The position numbers and the translations under genes were made by a program. This document shows, in pieces, positions 1 through 13,303 of a stretch of 64,000 bases of DNA; position 1 is the stretch's first letter; the number at the start of each line of letters is the position of its first letter. The DNA comes from Takakia lepidozioides. Its lineage: Eukaryota; Streptophyta; Takakiopsida; Takakiales; Takakiaceae. Under the pieces are notes generated by a model, which saw nothing but the letters and a program-made list of their open reading frames with translations, ran no database searches and was not told where the DNA came from. Location of the stretch: positions 2,294,001 to 2,358,000 of the forward strand of contig CM060731.1 in assembly GCA_030704615.1 (NCBI GenBank). Reading direction: 5' to 3'.

Positions 1-2306
1 TGTAGAGGAATTCCCGATAAGTCTCCATAAACTTTGTCCGCGTAAACATTCCATACAGTCGCTTGAGATGGCTTGTAACCATGTTGATTGCCCTCTTCGG
101 ATCAAAGGGCGAGATAGTCTACTTCACAGTCCTGTGGCTAGAGACATCATTGTTGAGCTCGATGACTACCGCAATGTGCACACATGATACTATTTCAATT
201 TCCGGGTCTTGCTCTAGGACCTTTACTGGGATAGGCCAACTCGGGAACAGCAGTGGGTCATTGTTGTTAATGACAGCCCAACCATCCGGACTGTCAAAGT
301 TTTCAGAATGATTTGCTGTGTCGGCGAGATGGTGCAGGAGTACTCCCATGCATTTTGCCCTGAAGGAATGATAGAATTACCTAGATGGAGATAAGGTGCT
401 GCCACGGATGATATTCCCTACTTTTTCATCCTGACACAAGTGAGCTGTCTATGGGTGATGTGATTATGACCTGGAATTGATCTTTACTACCCCTAATTAT
501 GATTAATTACGGTGGAAACCCTAACCCCTACCCCAAAACCTATTTTTAACCTTGCTACGGATGAAATTCATCAGGGTATATGGATTCGTCCTACCGTTTT
601 TCATCCATGGATGAAAAATCGGGGGACAACCCTATGTCGTCTCTCCCGCTTTCAGAAGCACGCGATGTGCTTCTGAGCTCGCGAGGATAATGTTATGGCG
701 GGCGTTCTTCGGTGGCTGCCCCGTTTGTGGTGTCGTACCCATGCTGGACGAGCGCCTGGGGGGGCGCGAAGGCGGCGCCTTGTCTCTCTTGCAGTGGGAA
801 ACACTGCTATGAAAGCAGTGGCATCTTCCCTCCTCTGGCTTTTTCTGTGCTTAGCAAGGATGCTTATGATGGGAAGTTCTCTCCCTCCTTTCTAGTGCCT
901 TGCGTTTGTGCCTGCTTTGCTTCATCGCTTATGTGCTTTGTGGAGGCGGCTTGCTACGTGTGGTGATGGCGCATAACCCTCTTCCCAATCGCTTAAGGTG
1001 CCTTTGGAGTTTAGGGATTCTCATGTTCTTATCTCTTTCTCTTGCTTTTGAGTTTCTTACTTGACATCGATGACAAGTGTGAGGGTCTGTGATTCACCTG
1101 GGGTTCCACAATCCCTAACCTGTTGGTTTTTGTGGGGGCTTGTGATGGGACTAGGTGAGGATCCTCACCTACTTTGAAGTTTCTTGAGCATGCAGATTGG
1201 GATATGGGCTGAGGAGACCTATGGGTTTGTGCGCCTGTGAAGTGGCTGCTGCCTGCAACCCCGATTTCAACCCGACTGCCCCTGGTTTGACATGCTACAG
1301 CCTGCGTTCTGGCCTTTGTCGTTCTGCCGCCGATGCGCAGTTCAGCCTGACTGACCTGTTTCCTGAGGCTTGCATACAAACCATACCTTACCTTTTGATC
1401 TTTGACAGCAAGGCCTGTGGATTATTAAGCTAGGTTGTAAGTACTTCTTTTGGCCAAAAAGGATCTGGTTTTTGGTGGTATGTTTTTGGCGGTTTTGGGT
1501 GTCTATCAATGTGGTGGCCTTGAAGGTTATGGCGGCAGCCTGGTAGGGCACTGCCCTGCTCCTTTTCATGCCTGCTTATGATGTGTACTGGATCATAGTA
1601 AGGTGTTCTCTGCATGTCTTAGCATGGAACTCTTGAAGGATGAGGATGGCAAGCTGCAATGGGATCCTACCTATAGTTTTGGCTCTGTCATGACATCAGG
1701 CCTACGACCTACATCTGGTTTTTTATATACAAAAGAGGCTGGATCTCGGCTGTTCATGTTGCTTGTTTGTACAAGTCTTGAACCTGCAATTTGACAGGCT
1801 ACATTCACATTCCCTTGATACATTGTATGATCACATGTCTCGGGGTGAATACAAATGATATGGAATCTATTTCATCTTGCTCAAGTTGGACTGCTTGGTG
1901 GCGTACTGAGATTCTGACAAACTGCAGGCTGGTCCTTATGCCTTGGATGATGCATGACCTGCCATAAATAATGGCTGAAATGGTAGGCTGCTGGTATGTG
2001 TACAGGCTGAACCAAGAGGCCTTGCAGCCTGCACAGGGACAACAATATCTTATCTTGTCCCATACAAGAACAAACCCCGCCCTCCCACCCTGTTTTGTCT
2101 TGGATGATTGGGTGGTGACTTTTGGGATGATTTAACAAGACTGGAAATGTGAGATAGTGCCCTATCTAGGGCTGTTTATGTCTTTAATTGACAATGACCC
2201 TTATGGGTCCTGTCCATGGCTTGACATGACGTGAATATCTTCCCTCTCTTCTATGCTACTCTCTTTTAAGCTCCCGACGAGATAAATTCAAGGTCATATG
2301 GTGGGT
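1..2306. other. No recognisable gene
   Basis: I see no conserved domain, long codon-like reading frame or repeat structure that supports a gene here. Positions about 540-625 contain two imperfect GGATGAAA/TTTCATCC stems (for example TTTTTCATCCATGGATGAAAA), a motif that recurs at 45.49-45.56, 55.43-55.56 and 56.37-57.27 kb. A short CCCTAACCCC tract lies near 510-530. The rest is unclassified intergenic DNA. Confidence 0.5.
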
Positions 2307-2319
2307 TCAGCTGCAACAT

Positions 2320-2830
2320 ATGTCCAACACCAGATATCCTAAGTTAATCGACTCTATATCTTGGAAACAGGACCGCCCTGTCAAACAGGCTAAGCCCTGG
2401 CAAAAGAGAGTAGAAGAGATTCTCAAGGATCTGAATCTGGACCCGCAAGTCTTGACCTTGTTGGATAAATCTGACTTAGAGAGTGTAGTGTCCAAAGCCA
2501 TGTATGTTACCAGAAAATTGTCCGATGAAAATGAAGTTAGGAAGAAAACTTCCCTAAACCTGTTTCCAGTATGTGACATGGGGGAGGACATCATGGATGT
2601 GCTCAAGGGTCTATCCCACTCTTGGCACCAGACTGAAATTTAAACTCAGGGCAGGACGCCTATCTTTGAACAGTGAACAGAAGCAGAGAGGAAAGGGAGA
2701 GTGCAATTGCCCGTTGTGTGGGCAACCTGAAGACAATATTTATTTTCTGATGTCCGGGGTTCTCTCACCAAAGAGACGCTCTCTTCAAATCTATCAAGGG
2801 AATTGTGCATGTACCTCTGTTTACCACTTT
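2320..2830 (+). pseudogene. Decayed LINE reverse-transcriptase 3' fragment (zf-RVT-like)
   Basis: The first frame (2320-2643) is acidic and basic without a known domain. The overlapping +1 frame (about 2600-2760) reads LKFKLRAGRLSLN followed by CNCPLCGQPEDNIYFLM. This resembles the C-terminal zinc-binding segment (CPLCG..E...HFL) found at the end of plant non-LTR reverse transcriptases. The domain is split over two frames near 2590, so at least one frameshift has occurred. No RT catalytic part is present upstream. Just downstream is a T-run and CT microsatellite. I interpret it as a small broken LINE remnant; a captured zinc-binding domain is the alternative. Confidence 0.5.
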
Positions 2831-2890
2831 TGAAAATCTCGAGGCTGAGCCAAAAGCCCAGCCCCTTCTGCTCAGTAACTCCCCCCCCTA

Positions 2891-4676
<1,786 letters not shown>

Positions 4677-4685
4677 CACTAATCT

Positions 4686-4720
4686 GGGGGCTGCTATTTC
4701 ATGAGCCATGAGCCATGAGC
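4686..4720 (+). repeat. Left terminal inverted repeat of the MULE
   Basis: Begins GGGGGCTG then CTATTTCATGAG and two more ATGAGCC-type units. Preceded directly by TSD CACTAATCT (4677-4685). Pairs with 34383-34451 in inverse orientation. Confidence 0.78.
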
Positions 4721-5204
4721 AGAGTCGTAAGTGTCAAAAAAAACATGAGCAGGACTATTTTCCAGAAATGAGTGTCCGCGGGAATAGGGTTTAGGGTGTC
4801 ACGGTCATAGGGGGAGAAGGACCTCCCGATGAAGGAGGTTCAGCAATGTTTTTTAGAATTACATATTGAAAGGCAATGTTTCGCGAATGGTAGGGTGGTA
4901 CTACTCTGTACAATGGGGGCCCATTTCAGCCTACCAGCCACTTGCAAAATCCACCCACACTCCCAATCCCAAACGAAATGAGGAATGATGCATTCTGGGA
5001 ACGATGGATACAGAATAGAACAAAAAGAGGGCACAATGGGGTTTTTATTGATCCACATGAATTGCATTTGAAGCACGTCTATTGTGCTGATTGTGCAAAC
5101 AAATCTTTAGCCCTGTGCCTTCTAAATACAAGTCACATTGTCAATGGGACTTCGACTGCTCTGAGAACTAGCTCATGAGTCATCGGGCTCCTCCCAGGTA
5201 AAAA

Positions 5205-5800
5205 CTAGATTGCAGCCGTTGTACCGCCCCTGTTGATGTTCACCACAATGTCGTGCCCTTCAATCATACCACCATCGAATATGGAAAGCTTCATGTTTTC
5301 GTCGTCCACACCAATGCGAATGTCCCCATACAATGGAGAAGAGGAGCGCACTCCTTCAGGAGTATACGTCTCTCCGATGGAGTCCACCCATGTCCACTGG
5401 CAGCAGTTCCACCGCAACAACATAACAGTGCGCATTCTTATGCATGGGTGCCCGTCGTAGCTGGGAAAATCGGAATCAAGGATGCGCAGGAGCCACGGAC
5501 TCCTCAGACCAAGATCGTCACCCCGCTCGAAGGCGTAGTGGCCTGGGATATATACTCAAAAGCGGACAATGTTTCCACATTCGAACCAGTATCTTCTGTG
5601 TAATCTGTGTACCAGATAATGATGTCTCCCGATGTGGCCGAATACATTGCATAATCGAAGCCTCCATAAGGGCAGTCGTCCCGGTTCCGGAAGCACGACA
5701 TCCTTGCAAAGGAGGACCTGAGGACGTCTTTGATGCCGATGACAATGACCTTGCGGAAACGAAGCCCTTAGATTTTTGAAATGATGAGAAGCGGAAGAGC
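5205..5800 (-). pseudogene. Unknown gene, copy 1 of a head-to-head related pair
   Basis: I do not recognise the family. The minus-strand frame contains DCPYGGFDYAM, SGDIIIWYTDYTEDTG, LRWNCCQWTW, PLYGDIRI and FDGGMIEGHDIVVNI. These align collinearly with the plus-strand gene at 6200-6832 (DCPYHGHDYAM, SGDIIVWLSVLTDASG, WRWNCCQWTR, PVYGDIRL, YDGGMIDGHDIVVSS). The two are therefore diverged duplicates placed head to head. A frameshift at a TATATA run near 5548-5553 separates the N-terminal and C-terminal halves. About 200 residues, no signal peptide or membrane segment seen. It lies inside the giant MULE near its left end, so it is probably element cargo. A 5' exon may lie between the pair. Confidence 0.55.
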
Positions 5801-6199
5801 AGTGCGGGCTCCAATAATGGAGTATCTGGGTCCCACGTACCCACCAATCATCGTGTAACGTGTTCATCACGCCAGCGGTGGATGAACCAATACCTCTTTC
5901 TCATCCACGGGGTATAGTTTGAAATCTGCCACCGAAGTCCATCCCCGGATGGAAATTCGGCGCCGCATTTACATCGAAGGGGGGATGGACTTCGTCGTCT
6001 CGAGTGGCTATAGGCCCACCTGGCACTTACTGCCCATAGTTTGCATGGCAGGGAAGGAAACTGAAACGGCTACATTCATGGAGCAGCCAATCTTCATCCG
6101 TGCAGGTTCCTGTAGGGGGGAAATTTAAATGTGCCTTGGAGTGTTTGTGAGGAATTGCAGCGTTGGCTTGAACTTCTTCCAGCCACCGCGCTACTGCCT

Positions 6200-6832
6200 C
6201 CTCCATCCGGGAGCTGCTGTCATCGAGCGTACTCCGCTACTCTTTTTTCAAGGATGCCATGCCGTCAAAATCCTGCAGACTGCCCTTATCATGGCCACGA
6301 TTATGCTATGTTCAAACCAGAATCAGGAGACATCATTGTCTGGCTCTCTGTTTTAACAGACGCTTCTGGAATCAAGCGGGAGTCTTTGCGCGCAATGGAG
6401 TATTTGGAGGGCTATTACCGCTTTGAGCGAGGTGAGGGCGAGGGTCAATGCGGTCCGTGGGTCCTGAAAATTGTTGACCTCAATATACCAAGGTGGGTTG
6501 GGATGCCGGACAGATCACGCACGGCCTCCCTTTGGCGCTGGAACTGCTGCCAGTGGACTAGGGAGGACGGCACCGGGGAAAACTATATTCGTGGAGTTCA
6601 CTCCGCTCTTCCAGTGTATGGAGACATTCGGCTGAGTTGCGAAGTTGAATCACACGGGCACATGAGGCCCACAGTGACCTTGTCAATGTATGATGGTGGT
6701 ATGATTGATGGGCATGACATTGTCGTCAGCTCCACCAAGGGCACCAGATCGACCGCATTGCAGTTTACCTCGAGGTGCCGCATCAGTAATGAGCTTGTTT
6801 TGAGGGCTATCGAAGTTCCGTCGACTTGGTGA
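6200..6832 (+). CDS. Unknown gene, copy 2 of a head-to-head related pair
   Basis: An open frame of about 210 residues ends at 6832. The 5' boundary is uncertain: no ATG precedes the conserved block in this frame near 6131, so an upstream exon or a later Met is likely. Conserved blocks shared with the minus-strand copy at 5205-5800 show that the protein frame has been under selection: GHDYAMF, SGDIIVWL, WNCCQW, VYGDIRL, MYDGGMIDGHDIVV. Function is unknown; the mix of short hydrophobic strands and glycine turns suggests a beta-rich fold, which is only an impression. It sits between the left MULE end and the left palindrome array. Confidence 0.55.
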   Translation, partial: PPSGSCCHRAYSATLFSRMPCRQNPADCPYHGHDYAMFKPESGDIIVWLSVLTDASGIKRESLRAMEYLEGYYRFERGEGEGQCGPWVLKIVDLNIPRWVGMPDRSRTASLWRWNCCQWTREDGTGENYIRGVHSALPVYGDIRLSCEVESHGHMRPTVTLSMYDGGMIDGHDIVVSSTKGTRSTALQFTSRCRISNELVLRAIEVPSTW

Positions 6833-7239
6833 CGCCCATGTAGAAGGAGGAAGGGCTTAGATTTGTCTGGAGTTGCTAAATGTGAGACACCGTGTTCGAT
6901 CAATAAAACAACCCATCGTACCTCACTTCTGTGTGCTTGTGTTTCATTGTGTTCAAGAACTGCCGTAATTGGCCCACTGTTTACAATTTGTGGTCTCATT
7001 TCTACAATGTGTCTGTCCATATGAATATACCAGAGTCAGCGATAGCAGAGTCCTGAGGTGAAGGAAATCCATGTATGAGTAAAAGGAAACATGTACATGC
7101 CGAAGCTCGAAAATTCGGCACCGCATTTCATTTTTCTCCATGCAGCGATTTCTGGCAGCTCCCTTTCCTCCGTTGTGGTCGTAACGGAAATGTTGTACCG
7201 CATTTTATTTCTTGACATGGCATTACCATACTTTGAATT

Positions 7240-7734
7240 GGAAATGCGGCACCATATTGGACCTTGAATTGTCCAAGCATGTCCAATCGCTAATGCTTGT
7301 CCATGTCCATACTGGAAATGCGGCACCGCATTTCCATGTCCGTCATCGAAATTTTGTATCGGACAATGGAATGCGGCACCGCATTTCCGGAGAGCACAAT
7401 GGAATGCGGTGCCGCATTTCCGTCAAAGGGTCTAGAATTGGACAAACAACGATGTCCGTTTTGGAAATGCGGCGCCGCATTTCCATGTACGTCATCGAAA
7501 TTTCTTATTGGACAACATCTCCAAAATGTAAATGCGGCACCGCATTTCCATGTTCGACCTCCACATGCGGGGTGGCATATCCATTTCCGTTCGGCCGAAC
7601 AGTTTCTGATGTCCAAACCATGAAACAAAAAATTGTTCTTGCCCCGGTTTTGGAAATGCGGTGCCGCATTTCCAAAGGAGGTTTTTGCAGTTGCCACATT
7701 TCCGTTCCGACATGGAAATGCGGTGCCGCATTTC
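7240..7734. repeat. Left array of AAATGCGGYRCCGCATTT palindromes
   Basis: At least eight near-perfect palindromes at about 7240, 7316, 7366, 7402, 7463, 7529, 7650 and 7713, with 30-100 bp of mostly unrelated spacer. Additional single half-degenerate copies lie at 5951-5970 and 7110-7129. The array is just beyond the 3' end of the ParB-methyltransferase gene (stop at 7871). Each copy can form a hairpin and contains GGCGCC, GGTGCC or GGCACC at the centre. It is less regular than the right array at 27.2-28.9 kb. Confidence 0.9.
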
Positions 7735-10700
7735 TGATTTTGGGAGGGACATGGTTTGGACGATGTTGTCGTTGAGAGCACATGGGAGAGGGGACATGAA
7801 GGACGGGGAGAATTTCCTTTATATACTCTGGAAGAGAATTTAAATGTACAGAGAATTCATTAAAATTCTATTAATCTTGAAAATCATCACTATCGTCGTC
7901 CTGTCCTTGACTGTCCTGCTCCGCCTCCACCCCGTCATTGTCTTTCTCATCTCCAATGGATTGTTCGTTGGCCAGGCTTTCGAAAATCCCATCTTCCCCT
8001 TGTGGAACCGACCATCTCACCTCCGTTGGTTCGTCGTCCTCCCTGTCTGCATCGCTCTCATCCGCTGAATCACATATGAACTTTCGCACCCATCTACCTG
8101 TCTCAGCTGTTGCCAACTCTTTTTTTATCCTTCTGTCCTCCCTAGCCCTCTCCAAAATCTGCTCTACTTTACTGGGATTCTCACATCGTCTAATCGCTGT
8201 ATTTGCGAGTTTAGCTGCATAACTAGGAAGGGAGTAGTCCTTCACCGGGCTCGTCATGAAGTCGGCCCTCGCAAAGAACGAGACATTCTTCCTGGCAGGA
8301 AGTGTAGGCCCTACATGTTTCGACCCGGATCCTAGAATCCTGCACATAACAATCACCAACGAGACCAATGAGAACCACAGTCCGGAAATGCGTTTGACAA
8401 AAAATCACCCAGAAGGCTTTGCAAACTTACAAATTTTTGCACTCACTCGTATTCCGGGTTCTCCTCGGCATCAATGTCCACTGTCTCTACCTCCGACTCC
8501 GACGAATCCGAGGAGTCTTTGGCTTCGATGGGAGCCTTCACATTCCGTTGCAGCCCTTCTAGATGGGATCCCCAGACGGATGTGTCCTCCTCGTAGGCAA
8601 AGAGGTGCCGGTTGGAAAACCGCCCAGCCTACATTGAGGCACCTGTTACAATGCCATCCACACATTATGACATGGCCCTTCAGATGTTGCAAATTAAAGC
8701 ATAACGAGAATTTGCAAAACAACATAGAACACGATTCTGCATACCTGTCCCACAGACGAGGTCGAGCACTGTGCCCTCCACGTCAGTGCATGTCTCCATA
8801 ATTGTCTGAATGAAGGCAGGACTCCGAGTCCATGAATACCGCAGGGGTTCCGTTGAAGTGAGGCTATGAGGGAGAAGTTCCGTGGGAACGTTGTTGAACA
8901 GGACGTCGTAATCGATGGGGTCGCAGTTTGGGTCAACCAACAATCCCTCCTTCCGGAAAGCAAAGGTAGAGTTCTCCTTCACAAAGCAGTATGCATCGAA
9001 CTGCTTCGTCTGCATACACAGTGGGGAACGATTAGAAATCGAATGCGGCACCGCATTTCAAAACTCCTAAGAAAATGAAAGGACAACTGCCAATGTCGTA
9101 ATTACCTTCTTCCCTTCACTCCAAAGGCCCAATGTGTTGATGCACGTCCACTTCTTCTTCAGAATTGGGACGGCGCTCCTGCGGGTCCACTTCGCAATTC
9201 CTGTCTGCGTGTTTTTGCCTCTGCTCGCCATGACAACCACACAGCCTTTGTCGTCCAACACCATGCGAGCCCGAATCCTTTCTTCCAAAAGTCCTCGGAG
9301 TACTTGTTCCAAGATGGCAAAGCTTGCAGTCCTTCCACAGGCTCTCCGTCCGGAATATCCAAGATGATCATATCGCAAGACCACTCGGTGGCATTTCTGC
9401 CCCTCCTGCAATCCTTGTCTGCACACACCCTCTCAAAGAACGAGACCATCTTCAGAAACCCAGGGGTGTCGGAAGGCTCTTTGGCAGCTGCCTTCTTTAG
9501 TGCTCTGCCCTTCAGACCCTCCATCGTCTTCATGTATGCCAACTTGGCTGCCCGTCCATCCAAAGCCGCCAAGAAACTCTCATTTACACACTGGACTACT
9601 GTATCGGGATCCACTTTCGGCCTCTTCATTTCCACCGGCTCGAAAGGGTGCCCCCCCGGGGGGTTGAAGAGTGTCTTCTTTGCCGAGCCTGTTCTCGTCC
9701 CTCTTGTGACAACGGTGGGCACAAGGGATTTCGGCTGCGTTTCAGGGGGTGGGCTGGTTGCAAAGTCTCCATCGGAGTCCTCTTCGTCACCCTCTTCCTG
9801 CACTATCTGTTTCTGCTTCTTCGTTTTCTTGGGTGTCACAACTGCTGCTCCTTGCTAGCGAGTCCTCTTCTTCGACCCCTTCTGTTGAGCTTGCACAGCT
9901 GCATCCACTGTCTTCTGTGCCATCTCAGCTGCCTTTCTGGATTGTTCCAGAGCATCAGCTTCCTTTGCCGACTCTGGCCCAGCAGGGACACGTCTTTCCT
10001 TTCTCTTCTCTTCTGCTTTCGCGTGCAAATCTTTCTCAGACTCGTCAACAATTCCGCCAGACATGTCCAGGTACCACGGGCATCCAACGAGATGTGCGGC
10101 ATGCCATTGTTTCTGCATCTCGGGTGTATAGACACAGCTTGGGCCCGCCACGGTCCAAGCCATGAAGAATGGGGGCTCTTGAGCCAGGGCCCCTGTCTGA
10201 AGAAGCACGTATTTCATATACCTGCAGGGCAGTCAGCATGCGTGAGCAAAAGTTGAGAGCAACGTACTCGCAGAGTGCAACCAAAAACATAAAATGCAAA
10301 TGCGGTGCCGCATTTCCCAGACAAACCTCATAACCAGGCTTCGCATAGAAGGACAGCTGGGCTTCACCTGTAAACAATTTGCATTGCAGCTTTTCCCGCT
10401 CCTTCCTGATGTGTAAACTCCACGCTCCTTCTTGCTGTCTGCAGCTCCCTGGCGAAGAGGTTGTCCTTGTACGCACATCTGAAACGTGTCACGTAGTCTT
10501 CCAGTGTCTGTGTTCCATCCCATTTGACGTACAAGCCGAACGAATTTGTATGCATTACGACTTGCTCCTTCGCATTCGTCATTACCTGCGATTCCACATG
10601 CATTGTCACGTAGCAGTTCAGGGAATTCATTTCAGAAAAACAAATCTGGGGAAGTACCTTGAATTACCTGGAACCACCAAGTCATGCGGTTGAGCCACAC

Positions 10701-11058
10701 ATCCACTGCAGGGTCGGAAACTTCGAGTGGAAAAGACCACATTGTCCTTATACTCTCCGATGCATTCCAGATCGACAGCCACCGTGTCTGCCATTTCCGA
10801 TCCAATGTCAGGAGCAGGAAGAAGAGTGGCTATTGCTAGAAAGGAACTTCAGTGCATTGAAACCTCACCTTCTTTTTTGCCTCAACACATGCCGTTGAGA
10901 GGTGATGCAGTTTCTCCAATTGCATGGTCGGCTGCATGGCCCGAGAATAGTGTTTTGCAATCTTGGGGATGAAGTCCTTTCCAAGTGCCGGATCTGCAAT
11001 GGCCACCAGCTTCACAAGCTTTGACTTGTATTTTGTTCTGGACTTGACCCCGGCTTCC

Positions 11059-12028
11059 TGTTAGAGGACTGTCTGGGACTTAGACACTTATACGGGATCT
11101 GTAGGGTACCCTTAATTTTTGCACAGACTGAGACCAACAGGAGCCTTACGGGTGACAGCAGCGCACTGTAGAGGGGGGTTACACAGCCGACACAGCCAGA
11201 CACAGTCAACACAGCTCGTCACAGCCCGACACAGCCATCACAGCCAACACAGCCCGTCACAGCCGACACAGCCACACAGCCAGTCACAGCCTGACACAGC
11301 CAAACACAGTCGCACAGCCAGTCACAGCCCGTCACAGTTTCACATAGCCAGTCACAGCTTGACACAGCTGTCACGACCATAGGGAACGGAGAGCAGGACA
11401 TGGAACACTGTGGGGAACAACACCTGCAAATGGAACATGTTAGTTCACGGACGACGGTTAGTGAGGGAAACGGTTAGAGCCACGGGTAGGAAGATAAAGG
11501 GAGAAACAAGGACTGAGAAGGGGGATTCTTGGAAGCACTTCACGGGGAGGACTTCTTGGTCATGCAGGAGAGGGGATCGGGCGGAGAGTAAGAACGGAAG
11601 CAAAGATGGAGAGCACGGTGAAGGAGGAGAGATGATTAATAGATGCTTATTATATGCAAAGTTGTAGTGATATTGTAGAGCAGATTAGAGACACAATGGC
11701 TTCGGCCAGATACCTGATAAATCATAATCTGATACTTATACGATACAATCACACTGTGTAGAGAGATCTGAGTGAAGTTGTGGAATGAATGGATGAGTTG
11801 ATAGAATCCGATAGATTGATGAAGCAAACTGATACTTAATTGTCAATAGCCAGGTAGCTAACATGAATGCAGAAAGGAAAACAAATAGGAAACACCCCCA
11901 TGATACACTAGCTGTAGGTCATGACTGATTGTTCTGAGCGGGCTGAGTGCTTAGAGATTTCCAACTCTTCTATCTTGGAGTTTCCACCTCGGATAGCGAA
12001 GGGATGGGTGAGTAAAAGTCGCGCGACA
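11059..12028 (+). repeat. LTR-A of the nested gypsy element
   Basis: 970 bp, begins TGTTAGAGGACTG and ends GTCGCGCGACA. Preceded by TSD CTTCC and followed after TT by the PBS. The U3 part (about 11180-11370) consists of degenerate CACAGCCAGTCACAGCC tandem repeats. It lacks a roughly 28-bp repeat block present in LTR-B and LTR-C. Confidence 0.95.
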
Positions 12029-12030
12029 TT

Positions 12031-12048
12031 TGGCGACCATACTGGGGA
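12031..12048 (+). promoter_or_regulatory. Primer-binding site complementary to tRNA-Arg
   Basis: TGGCGACCATACTGGGGA directly after LTR-A. It starts with the TGG complement of CCA. The longer version at the LTR-B/LTR-C junction continues into a T-arm complement (GGATCGAACCC) and identifies the tRNA as Arg (ACG-type) by comparison with the plant tRNA recalled from general knowledge. Confidence 0.8.
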
Positions 12049-12051
12049 ACT

Positions 12052-13303
12052 GAGTCATGAACAACCAGATGTGACAGGCATCTGGTGGGATCATGGTGGG
12101 TGGACCATTAAAGAATTTGAAGTGAATCAAATTCCCTGTGGAACGAAGGAAGAAAGATTGTCCAAACAATTCTTTCAAAGGTTCTTGGAATTGCCAGACG
12201 GTTGTAGAGAAAATATTCTTAAGCGAGTGCATGATGCTGATCCGGAATGGGGTCTGGAGAAAGGAGTGATAAAGATTTATCAGGTAGCCTGTAGAGGAAG
12301 AGCACGTTGGTTACCAATGTTGGTTTATGTGATAACATTGCTATCCATTAAGCGAGTAGAGTTTGAAGGCTAGGAAGAAAGAAAGGTGAATGTTTATACT
12401 CATATGCATGAAGAGCTTGTACTGGTAAAGAATTGGATTCCAAAGGATATTTTGTGGATCAAACTCACACCAAGAACAATTTCAGACTTGTTTGCCATAT
12501 GGTTATATGGTAACGGAGACTTCAAGTATAACCAAGGGTGCATTGAAGCTTGAAAGAAACCCAGGCATATACGAGAGATATTACAGAAGAGTTTTGGTTA
12601 TTGCCACATTAAAAGAAATGAAAGACATGGGACATGAGTGATGAAAAGAGAAGCTAGACGCCAGAGATATTCAGCAAAAAGAGAAAGCTATCTGAAAGCT
12701 AATTATCCATATCTTTGGGAGAGAGGAATAGACATAGGGGAATCATCTGGACCTCTCACACCATTAAGATCAAAGAGTACATCACCCATACCGGAAGAAC
12801 TAGAGTTGGATGCCACTCCTTCTGTTTCTTTGCAAGAAAGATTAAGGGAATTGGTACGGGAAGAAGATCAATCACGAGGTGAAAGATCTGAGGTACATCC
12901 CTGGATAAAAGATTTGACAGAAATCTTTGATAAGAGTTGGCATGGAACACCAAAAGCAGGAACTCCAGTTTCTGAAGCGGAAGGTGAAGAAGGAGGAGAG
13001 GATGTGGCAGAGCCAACGGAGAGTTCAGACTCTCCAACACCATTGCAGTTGAGTTACATGAGTGAAGAAGAAACCCAAGGACAGAACTTGGAGGATGAAA
13101 ACAGGGAGAAGAAATTAGAAGAGGAAGATTATGAAGAAGTAGACCCAACAGCTGAGGTTGAGACTACAACCAGGACATCCCAACCCGTTGGACCAGGATC
13201 AAGTGGAGCACTTGGATCACAGGCCAACAAAGGTGTCGGCTCAGGGGGATCAGACGGGCTGCCTGGATCTGGCTCTGGGGGGGACAGGGAGTGTGGGAAG
13301 TAG
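12052..13303 (+). pseudogene. ORF1 upstream of gag in the nested gypsy element
   Basis: Two open stretches (to 12373 and 12638-13303) joined by a region with stops. The first reads like FFQRFLELPDGCRENILKRV and WGLEKGVIKIYQ, and it is clearly related to the minus-strand frame at 61444-61680 in the second gypsy element (ILxxxxxxDxxWGL..GVI.I). The second stretch is strongly acidic and Ser/Gly-rich. Ogre-type elements typically have such an additional ORF before gag; its function is unknown. Stops near 12370, 12550 and 12640 show decay. Confidence 0.6.
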
